Below are positions 27,501 through 39,500 of a DNA stretch of 64,000 nucleotides, one piece after another (the stretch's first letter is position 1; each line of letters starts with the position of its first letter). Under the pieces are notes generated by a model that worked only from the letters and a program-made list of their open reading frames with translations, did no database searches and was not told where the DNA came from. Position numbers and translations under genes: made by a program. This stretch comes from Mercenaria mercenaria (lineage: Eukaryota; Mollusca; Bivalvia; Venerida; Veneridae). The stretch is taken from assembly GCF_021730395.1 (NCBI RefSeq), contig NC_069371.1, positions 75,174,001 to 75,238,000 of the forward strand. Direction: 5' to 3'.

Positions 27501-30500
27501 ATCTTGGTACTTAAATTATGTGTCATAAATTTGTTTCTACCTCAGTAAATTCACGGCAGTCAGTCACCAGGTTTCAATACCTCCGATCTTATACAAGATG
27601 CAATAAAACCCAAACATGCGTGAAGGTGTGATTTCCTCCAGCTTGCACAGGTCGTCCTCTGGTATGTTTTAGGCTATTTTTATAATTTTCTACTTTACCC
27701 GAGCACACACTTAGCAAAATATTGTTTTTATTATATTGAAATATCTTGAAATTTCACAATAATATTCTTTTTACCAACGGGAGCATATCTCTCAACATGT
27801 CTAAGATAAAAGATGAAATAAAAAAGTCACAGACTTAAAAGAAAATTCTTACAGATCTTATCTATATTATTATTATTATTTTATAGTACAAAATCGATTG
27901 AATAAAGAGTAGAACTAATTTTCATCAAAACGTAAACGAAATTTTATATTTTGTAGCTGCACAAGAGATGTGTTCGGTGCCCTGCGCTAAATGAAAATCT
28001 GGAAATTACTCTGATAACTTGAATATCTTTTATAAATCATATTAACTTTTACTTAGATTTACGATTACAGACTAAAACTACAGTTTTTTTTTACAAATCT
28101 ATATAGATATATAATGTTACACCTGTAACTTGCGTGGGAGGTCGGTCCTGCGCTAATAGCAAAGTTTGAAATTACACTGTATTTCAAATATATTTCATTC
28201 ATAAAACATACTATTTATGTAACTTTCAAATGAATACTGTAAAAAAATGATTAGAAAAAGAGTGATTTCTGTCATAACGAGAACGAAATATTACATTTGT
28301 TATCTGCGTAAGATGTGTGTCTGCGCTAATAATAAATCTGGAAATTACTCTGATTACTTGAATATCTTTTATAAATCATATTAACTTTTACTTAGATTTA
28401 CGATTACAGACTAAAACTACAGTTTTTTTACAAATCTAAATAGATATATAATGTTACACCTGTAACTTGCGTGGGAGGTCGGTCCTGCGCTAATAGCAAA
28501 GTTTGAAATTACACTGTATTTCAAATATATTTCATTCATAAAACATACTATTTATGTAACTTTCAAATAAATAATGTAAAAAAAGAATAGAAAAAGAGTG
28601 ATTTCTGTCATAACGAGAACGAAATATTACATTTTTTTATCTGCGCAAGATGTGTGTCAGCGCTAATAATAAATCTGGAAATTTTATAAATCATATTAAC
28701 TTTTACTTTGATTTATGATTACAGACTAAAACTATAGTTTTTTTTACAAATCTAAATGGATCTATAATGTTACAGCTGTAACTTGCGTGGGAGGTCGGTC
28801 CTGCGCTAATAGCAAAGTTTGAAATTACACTGTATTTCAAATATATTTCATTCATAAAACATACTATTTATTTAACTTTCAAATGAATACTGTAAAAAAT
28901 GAATAGAAAAAGAGTGATTTCTGTCATAACGAGAACGAAATATTACATTTGTTATCTGCGCAAGATGTGTGTCTGCGCTAATAATAAAACTGGAAATTAC
29001 TCTGATAACTTGAATACCTTTTATAAATCATATTAACTTTTACTTAGATTTACGATTACAGACTAAAACTATAGTTTTTTTTACAAATCTAAATGGATCT
29101 ATAATGTTACACCTGTAACTTGCGTGGGAGGTCGGTCCTGCGCTAATAACAAAGTTTGAAATTACGCTGTATTTCAAATATATTTCATTCATAAAACATA
29201 CTATTTATGTAACTTTCAAATAAATAATGTAAAAAATGAATAGAAAAAGAGTGATTTCTGTCATAACGAGAACGAAATATTAGGCTACATTTTTTATCTG
29301 CGCAAGATGTGTGTCTGCGCTAATAATAAATCTGGAAATTACTCTGATAACTTGAATATCTTTTATAAATCATATTAACTTTTACTTTGATTAACGATTT
29401 CAGACTAAAACTGTAGTTTTTTTTTACAAATCTAAATGGATATATAATGTTACACCTGTAACTTGCGTGGGAGGTCGGTCCTGCGCTAATAGCAAAGTTT
29501 GAAATTACACTGTATTTCAAATATATTTCATTCATAAAACACACTATTTATGAAACTTTCAAATGAATACTGTAAAAATGAATAGAAAAAGAGTGATTTC
29601 TGTCATAACGAGAACGAAATTTTACATTTGTTATCTGCGCAGATGTATGTCTATGTATGTTTATGCACGACGGGCGGTTATACGTCGGGCGTAATAATAT
29701 CATAAAGGCGCATCCCGAGTGATTTTTTTTGTACGACGTATGAACGCCCGAGTGTATAAAGAGTGATAAAACATGGTTTTGCTATAAATTATTTCGATTC
29801 CAATACCAGTATGCCCTTAATCTAAAACAGTAGATAAATATACAAGCGCTTTTTCTTTGTCGCAACAAAATCTTTGACGTCAACGCACGTTAACGTGACG
29901 TCATTCTATCGTGAGAGTTATATATTTGAAGTTTCGGCATCATTACAGGATTTGCTATTAGCGCAGGACAGATATCCCGCGCCGATTACAGAGATAACAA
30001 GATATTCATTTTGGCAAAAGCTGGACTTTCAGCCCGTAAAACAATGATAAAATTTACATGGTTTATGAAAGATATTCTAGTACACAGAGTAATTTTCAGA
30101 TTTTTTATTAGAGCAGGACACACATTTTGCGCAGCTACAAAATGTAAACTTTGGTGCAAGTTTTGATGGAATTTACTCGTTATTCTATTTATTTTGCATT
30201 ATAAAAGCATGAAAAAAAATAATTTCAATTAGAATTGTAAGAAATGACATATATTTGGTATATTATTGACATTTCAGGAATTGCGATTAGTGCAGGACCG
30301 TCATCCCGCGAATTATGTAGAAGTAACTTTATATTCTAGCTACAATTTTAGTCTGTAATTGTAATAACAAAATTAAAGTTGACATAGCGTATGAAATTAT
30401 CGGAGTAATGTTAAAACTTTCTATTAGCGCAGGACATACGTCTTGCACAGAAACGACGGAAACCACTCTTGTTTCTATCTATTTCTACTACATTTTTAAA

Positions 30501-33500
30501 AGGTACATAAATTATATGTTTTATAAATTAAATATATTTAAATTCAGGATTTGCTATTAGCGCAGAACTGACATCCCGCGCGGGTTACAGAATTAAAATT
30601 ACATTTGTCTTTGCAAAAGGTACAACTTTAGTCTGTAACCATAAAACAAAGTTAAATTTAGCATGGTTTCTGCAAGATATTCAAGTAATCAGGATCATTT
30701 CCAGATTTTTTATTAGCGCAGGGCCGACATCCCGCGCAAGATACAGATGTAACAAAATATTCATTTGGCAAAAGCTACAATTACAGCCTGTAATCACAAA
30801 ACAATGATAAAGTTAGCATGGTTGATGAAAGATATCCAAGTTATCAGGATTATTTCCAGATTTTTTATTAGCGCAGGGCAAACACATCTTGCGCAGATAA
30901 CAAATGTAATATTTCGTTCTCGTTATGACGGAAATCACGCTTCTTTCTATTTTTTTTCTACTCCGAAAACATTTTTTATGAAGTTACATAAATAGTATCT
31001 TTTAGAATTGAAATATGTTTGAAATATCGGCGTCAGTTCAGAATATACTATTAGCGCTGGAACAACATCCCGCACAGGCTACGGATGAAACATTATATTC
31101 AGATTTTCAAAAGCTACATTTTTAGACTGTAATCGAAAAACGAAGTAAAAGTTAAAATGGTTTATAAAAGATATTCAAGTTATTGGAGTAATTTTCAGAG
31201 TTCTATTAACGCAGGACACACATCTTGCGCATCTACAAAATGTAAAATTTCGTTCACATTTTGACGAAACTTATTAGTTATTCTATCTGTCTCACTATAA
31301 AACATTAAAAAATGATATAAGTATAAAAGATCTGTAAGAATCGTCTTTTAATTCTGCTTATTTTTGTTTTATTTTTAATCTTGGCCATATCAAGAGATAT
31401 GCTCACGTTGGTAAAAAAGGAATTGCGCTTTTTTAATATGATGAAAAAAAGCGATATGGTGAATTGTGGTAAGTGTGTGGCAATTCAGTCTTTTATGTAA
31501 GTCTCCTTTATGTTCTATATCCGGTATAAAATGACTGCGTGTGATCGAATGAAGTAAAAATACTTTAGTTATAAAAAGAATAGAGAGGACGATGTGGCTA
31601 TCCGAAGGAAATCACACCTTCACGCATGTTTGAGTTTTATTACATATTGTATCATACTGCAGATATTGAAACCTGGTGACCGACTCCCATGAATTTACTG
31701 ATGTTGAAATAAATTTATGACACATTTTTAAAACCAAGATTTGCAATATCAGTCTGTAATTGTTAAACAATGTAAAAGTTAGCATGGTTTATGGCAGTTA
31801 TTCATATTATCAGAGTAATTTCCAGATTTTCTATTAGCACAGGACACATCTTGCGCAGCAACAAAAATTCGTTCACGTTCTGGCGAAAATGACTCTTTTG
31901 TGCTACAAAACATTAAAAAATATCAATACGATCTGTAAGAAATGATCAATATATGTGAAATATCGGTGTCATTTCAGGATTTGACATTAGCGCTGGATCG
32001 ACATCCCGCACAGGCTACGGCGTTTAAAAGTTAAAAAAATAATAATAAAAAAAACTAAAAAAAAACTTGTGTTATTAAATATTCTTTGGATATTTTGTAT
32101 CATTTTAAAGTTTTTTAACACCTATGACAAATGACTCTTAATACCGTCGTCAACAGAAATGTTTAGTCCATAAACTACCAGGGACGTGAGCATCTCATTG
32201 AAATTACCGCATAAATACGCTCATTTACTTTAAAAAAAATGTTCTTTACAAATTAAGCCCAGTCAATTCACACCTTTCCGCGTGCCTGATCACCGTCAGT
32301 TTTAAAATTAAAACAGTTTTATGTAGGCCTACAAGTCTAACCCTCTAATGATATTCAATTGTATCGGGAGATATCATCCATATGTTAAAAGCGCAGACTC
32401 AGTTACCCTGCGCATATAAGAAATATATAAGGTTGCCCGATTTACAAATCGTTGCGCAGATAACAAATTGGTTATTTGCGCTGCGCTATTTACCAAATGC
32501 GCAGATTGGCTATATGCGCGTAACAGCACCACGAAACGGTACGAAATCACGGACTAAAATATGTTTGTCAGCCAAGCAAGGGTCAAATTCAATAAAAAAT
32601 ACTAAATAGTATAAATAAATACATAAACTAGGGCCACTCACAATCGTCAGTAGCATCTCAAACACGCGATATTGGCGTTTCAAATTTTTCCACGGTCTTT
32701 CAATTGAATGCTACGCCATTGAACAGAATTCGTAAGGTATTTTTAAACGCAATTTCTGATTGGCCAATAGCGACACACCTCCGACAGAACCGCATCGTTT
32801 CGCACAAAATTACTCTGATATTATCGTATCGGTTTCAATGGCGGATAATACAATTGAAAGACCGTCGGAAAAATAAAAAAGTAAATATCGCGTGTAGCAG
32901 ATGATACTGACGGTGGTGAGTGGCCATAATTTGCATATTTAGTAATACTTTTTATTAATGTCAAATAAATTTGACCCTTGCTAGGCTGACAAACATCTTT
33001 TAGTCCGTGATTTCGTACCGCTCCGTTGTGCCACATTTCTATCTACCTGGAACTTTCAACAGATAGGCACTCGTTTTCTGATAGATATTTCATGAACGGG
33101 AACGGCTAGAGACTTGGGGTCGGTCTCATTTTGTAGCTAAATGTACACGTGAAATATTGATAGGTAGTTTGTTTAATTGTCTAGAGAATTTATTTCACAA
33201 CGGCCCGGGAAGTGAACCCATTGCTCGCAGGCTCGATTCTCGAGATTCTGGCCTTCAGTAGACATATGTATATTTTGAAGGGGGCTCATATTTCACTACA
33301 TATTTTTCATTTTTAACTCATTTAGGATGAAAAGAAACATATTTTTGTCCCAGGTCCGATACTGGTGCCTGTGCTGATGACTGGCTTAAGTACCTAGACA
33401 GTGTTCACTGATGGAACCAATCTCCATCAGCTTTATACTTTGGTAAGTGTTTGTTGATGGGGAATCAGTCTTTACCAGCTTACCTAGGGTGTGTTTGTTG

Positions 33501-36500
33501 ATGGGAACCAGTATTTATCAGCTTACCTGGGCATTTGTGTAGTACGTGTTCCACGCAGAACGTAGCGACTCCTGACCTCCAATATCCCACATCAAAAAGT
33601 GTATATTTTTCCACACAACTTCTTCTACATTACTGCCTATAGTAGGTGACGTATGCACAACTTCATTCATTAAACTGCAATGCAAAGTCAACAAGACATT
33701 GGAGACTCATTTAGCACCATTTTCAATGACATTTCAAATACGTTTATAGCTAGTTGTCACCAATTTTTTCTGAATTTCATGCCAATGTGAACCATTTCTC
33801 GTCTCCATAGAAAACATAAAAATTCTTCATTAGATGTAGTATGCAGCTTACATAATATCTGAACCAAACAAGATACAGCATACAGAAAGTACAGCCAGAA
33901 CTTTATTTTACTCAATTTTCAGTTAAATTTTGCTTTCCAGTGATTCTAATTACTTTGGAAATATTGGGGTGTAGGGTATGTACCCTACCATGCCAAAAAA
34001 AAAGGGGGTACAGTGAATTTCATCACAGTCAGTCTTAAGGAGATCTGAGTTTACTTCTAAAGTTATTTTTATGCAAACAGATCTGTTTCAAACTTGGCAC
34101 ATAATTTATATACATATATTCTGTAACGTAAGTAGGAAAACACAAACTTACAACTGGTATAATATTGTAGTTTTTCCTGCATTATCTAGTCCAACAATGA
34201 TCACTTTATGTTCTGAAAATATACAAAAAAGTCATCAAGTTTAAATGTGCTTAATTTTGTCAAGTTGTCTTCCCTACAGATCAAACTTGTGACCTCTACA
34301 CTAGCAGTTGTATACGTAGACAAGCCACTGGACCGATAATAAAGATATTTCTACAGTTTTCCTTTTTTGTCTTATTCCATTTCATAGAGATAAAGCCAGT
34401 CTATTCTAGAGATTGTCTTAGAGGAATGGTGTTAAAATCATGATATTGGACATAGGATATAGACTGGCTCAGTTCAGTACATTGATTCATAAAAATGTAA
34501 GAAAGATATATCATAGTCTAGGAGCTAGTCTACTGTATTATATACTACTTGGAATACTTGCCCTGCTGAGCCAACCCTAGACTTACAAAGTCTGTTGAGA
34601 TCAAGTTATCTGTAATAAAGTTTATTCTTTCTTCATACTGACACTAATATTTTCCAAGAAAAACATTTTCTCTCTAGGCTCATCTCAACACTTTAGAAAT
34701 ATTGTAATTTTTTTTAGAAAGTGCTATCAAAGAGGATTGATTTTATGGCCAAGTGCTTTACATTTAATGACTCTAACGACTGATGCCAGTCTAGGCCAAC
34801 CCTTAATTTTTATGTAGCTAGTAGTCTCTGATTTAAGTTCTCTGGTAATTCTGATTGAATATGGATGACAATGTAATTCATTGAATCATTGTACCAGAGT
34901 TTAACAATAATTGTCTTTGCAAGAATTCTGAAATTTAATCATCATAAAAGCAGACATTTAAATAACATGCTGCACTTAGTGCAGAGAAATACATATTTTA
35001 CAGAAAAATCAATCACCGGCTAATAAATGTAATACCATTACTGCAAGAAACAGCTGAGCCAGGGCAATAAACTCAGCACTTGAACTTTTGTCACCAAGAT
35101 GACATTATGGTAATATTTGGAAACATCTCGCTAAAATGTTTCGTGCTGCTTAGTATTTTCTATTAAACTAAAGTGAGAAATTATTGACCAATTTCTTGTC
35201 TTTGGAATGAGAAATATCAAGGTGATAATTCAGGCTATGTCTTACTGTGGTGAAATGTCACAGCTACAAAAATAATCAAACTCTGAAAGACAGACATAAT
35301 AAGCACCAAAGTTTGTTAACAATGACAGAATTTTCTTCGGTTTAGAGTCCTTTTGATAACTGATCTCTGTAATTCCATATTTATGGGTAATATTACAGAG
35401 AAACCAAGAACAAGCGCTTATTAATTAGTATAAATGTCAATACTCCATAATTATCGCTTTTGTTAGAGCATACACAATGGTCTAGTGGTAACACTATCTG
35501 AGTATGAAACCAGAGATCCTGAGTTCCAGCCCCAGATCCTCCAACTAAAAACTACCAACATTGGGATAAGATTAAGATTCATGTGTATGACCTTTAGACT
35601 TGGCATGCCTAACAACCAGGAAAGCTTCTGGAATTTGAACATCTTATGTACATGAATCTTGCACTATCCTCCCTCAGAATGTATTAGCGAGTCATTGCCC
35701 TTAGCATTGAAAGCTATCAGAAAAATTATAAAGTATTAAATTAAATATTAATGGACTGACATTTAAAATGTATTGGTTAAGATGGGTAACGAAAATACAA
35801 TAATTATTTACTTCAGAAACGAAAATGGTCGAAGTAACCTTTTATTTATGTACATATGCAGCAATCCTTTGTGAGGGAAACACAGAGGTAGAAATGATAG
35901 GTTTGTTTATTGTTATCAAGATGGTCGACAGATTTATCATACGATATGATCATCCAAGCTGAAAGGCTAAACCGCACATGACAGTAAATACCTAATATAG
36001 CATGACCTTGATATAGAATACAAACACTAGACAATGTCATCCTCATTTATGTTTGCTCGACTTCTATGATTATGTAACACTAAATTTATACACCTGGAAA
36101 ACCACAAGAAAGACCAAAAAAACACTGTACTACGTGTTCAGGAAGTACTGAGGTTTCACTCACCCACTGGCTGTTGAAACATTCCATTAGATTAAAGTTC
36201 ATTGCTCTAGTGCAGTTATTTAAAATTCATTCTCAAAAAGGGTCTTTGTTCGCTGACGAACCTTTACCGAACAAAGAAATTTAAATACATGTACTTTAAA
36301 CTGTTTAACACAGGGTAAAAACACATCCTAACCTAGTATATATGTACTTTACAGAAAAAATATTATGCGAAAATGAGAGAATTTATTCGAAAAAAAAAAG
36401 ACAACAAAAAAATACATGAAAAAACTTTTAGACAGTGAATGCAAAATATCTAAACATACTCAAGGAGCTTTTTTAATGTGAAAAACATAATATTGACAAT

Positions 36501-39500
36501 GACTATAATAGTTCAATCATTTCTGTGTTTTTTTCCCAATTTAGATCTTTGGATTTCAACTATATCTCAATAATCTGTACACAGCTTTCTTTAACTTCCG
36601 GCATGTAGCACCCTTTTTATGTCTATTACAAAATAATTATATAAACAGACAGTTACACCTATAAACCACACATTAATTACATCATAACTGTACTACAAAG
36701 TTAAATAAAATCAGTGCAGGCATGCACCCAATTACATACTCGTTAGTGATAAGACATGACAGGTGTGTATTACTGTCAATGCAACCCTTAGGGGGATAAA
36801 ATGACAACATACTTAAGTGCAATGTCAGCACATAATCACTTAACATTCTCTTCTCAATATAAAACTGTCCTTTAAGACATAAAGTACATTATACAGAAAC
36901 TATTACTGATTTGCAAACAATTTACTACAGCATGTACTGATAGACTAATTACACAAAACTTTAGGTGGATATTCACAGAAAACAGTCTATATAATTAGAA
37001 TTTGTTTCCAGAATCCAATGTGTTATGGTAAGATTCAACACTAACTGTTCTGTAATATTTTAAGGCAAAGCACAAGGCATTTCAGGACAGAATATTTTTA
37101 ATAGCATCTTATTTCGGTACAAACCATAATTATGCAGCTAAGAAGAAAGAGAGAAAAGCTGAAAGAAATGTTAATCTGAAAGCACAGTGCCACTATTGAG
37201 GACTGATTCACAAGCTGACATGACCTGATTAGTACACTTCTACTTTCAGATCACATTAACAGATAAATCATCAATTTGTGAAGTGTAAGTCAGTCTTAAG
37301 GATGTATGTCTCCTAATGCAGCATATAAGTTCATATGCGTAACAATCCAAGACAATGTGTTAGAATCTAATTAGAAAGATAACAAGAGCTGTCGGAATAC
37401 AGCAGGGTTCAACTATTCAAAAGCCTTACAGGGCCTTTTCTATTTTGGGGAAAAGGGAACCTGCTCACTGAAATTGAGAATTTTTTATGTGGTAAACATT
37501 GGTAAATTCACTAAATTGTCAAAATTTAGAAAAAGGTACTTAATTTTTATGAGAACTGGTTTGGAATACCTGAGTATACTGTAGTAATTTACCAACAATT
37601 TATAAATGTGATTTCTTTAGCAAACAAAACTTACTATGCAAGAGTTTTCTTTGAGTAATCAATTGCGAAATTTTTTCTTTGGATTGGAAATTTTTGCTTC
37701 AAAATGGGAAAAATGATGCCTAATTATTGGCATAGGGAATGGGGCCGATATTCGTCCCAGTGGAACAGAGTAAACAAGAGCTGTCCGTAAGACAGCCAAG
37801 CTCGACTATTCGAAATATTGTCACAGAAGCAGGAAATTGTTACCCAAAATGTTAAATATCAAAAGAGTTTTAAGTTCCGAAACGGGACATAATTTGACCA
37901 AAATGCATATCAGAGTTATGGGACTTGATGCTATCAACTAGTTTTATAACCCCGAAGAAACATGTTAAGTTTCAATTCCATATCTGCATTAGTTTTGGAG
38001 ATAGTAACTTGCATGTAAAACTTTAACCAGAATTTTCTAAGTCCAAAAGGGGGCATAATTTGGCCAAAATGAAGGTCAGAGTTATGGGACTTGGTGCTAT
38101 CAACTAGTTTTATAACCCCGAAGACACATGTGAAGTTTCAATTCAATATCTGCATTAGTTTTGGAGATAGTAACTTGCATGTAAAACTTTAACCAGAATT
38201 TTCTAAGTCCAAAAGGGGGCATAATTTGCTCAAAATACATGTTAGAGTTATGGAACTTGACCCAGTGGGGTTGGTAATTGACCTGGAAAAAGAATAAATA
38301 AGTTTCAAAGCTATATGCCTTTAAATGATAGCTGTATGTACTTGCATGCAAAAACTTAACCAAGGTGTGACGCCGACGCCCGGGTGAGTAGTATAGCTAG
38401 ACTATTCTTCGAATAGTTGAGCTAAAAAATCAGGAATGTCCTGGAGTATTTCTGGTTATTGTTTAGATTTTTTTATGATCACTAGTACAGAACATTAGCT
38501 TGACATCCCTGCTCTGAATTTAATTAGACTCTTTTGTAACTTTAAAAGCATATTCTATGACAGTCATTTCTTTCTAATCAAACAAATGTAGTTGTGGAAT
38601 TTAAAAGTCAATGTGTAACTAATGTTCTCTAGAGACCAGTGGTCTAGTGGTAGCTATCTGACTCCTGAGGTCAGGGCACTGGTCACCTGGAGTCTTTAGG
38701 TCCAGTAAACAATACACTTGTAATAATATGTACTAGGAAAAAGCTATGATTTGTTGTCATAAAGTGGCTGTTATTTATAGTTTCTTGTTAACAGTTTTTG
38801 TTTTGTAAATAGCTCTCACTCCTGTTGGAGACGTATTACAATTTACACATATAATTTTATAAGCAATTTGTGAGTCAATCTACGTGTAAAATAATAAAGA
38901 AAAATGTAAGTTTATTTTTTAAATCCTTCAATTCCGAGAAAAACACAAATTTGAGAAAAGCTTTCATTAGTACGCACTGATTGCTAATTAGTAATAATAG
39001 TTTATCAAATTTGCTATTATGTTTTTCTCTGAATAAAAAGTACTTTAATTACTTCCATTTCCCGTCACTCACAATATATTTAAAACCATGAAAAATCATC
39101 TGTTTTAGTCCAACTTATTTGATGCGATCCTAAAAAATATGAAGTAATTTTTCTTATGGGCAATATCTCCATTCGCGTCAAACACTTGAAAAGGAAATTT
39201 CCGATAAAATTGTCATCGCTGCCTATTTGGGTTTAAATGCTGATTTTGTTGTGAATATGAGATCAATTCAAATAAAACTTACATGTATCAAATTTTTCAA
39301 AAGGGGATTCAATTCCTCATTGACATTATGTAAAAATTATCAAATAATTTCGAAAATTACGAATTTTTTGGCGATTCATCATTTAAATATATATATGTAC
39401 TGAACTCAATTCAAGTTTGCCGTGTCTACACGGCAATATGCAAAACCAATAAAACCAATAACTTTACATGACGTTGTACTGTGATTTATCCTCCATTATT

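Larger units (their letters stand above)
26909..33373. mobile_element. Giant fold-back transposon, 6.46 kb, in ARL5 intron 3
   Basis: The termini are CACAGGCACCAG and CTGGTGCCTGTG, flanked by a perfect 8-bp duplication. Outer arms (26,909-27,253 and 33,028-33,373) are inverted copies with about 11 differences in 345 bases by eye. Inside come GCGC-rich stretches, then facing arrays of ~168-bp units, then a ~290-bp centre (29,650-29,940). No long open frame or transposase is visible. Long arms with internal tandem repeats and an 8-bp duplication recall fold-back elements such as Galileo (P superfamily), or MULE-like elements. The start CACAGG is not diagnostic, so the superfamily stays open. 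It also contains a later ~0.5-kb insertion at 32,532-33,027. Confidence 0.92.

Noticed and set aside
27955-29650. CRISPR-like array
   Set aside because: Units of 316-343 bp with no short conserved repeat plus unique spacers. Eukaryotic satellite-type array.
26909-33373. Polinton-type element (long inverted ends)
   Set aside because: The duplication is 8 bp rather than 6, the ends do not start with AG, and there is no sign of polymerase, integrase or capsid reading frames.
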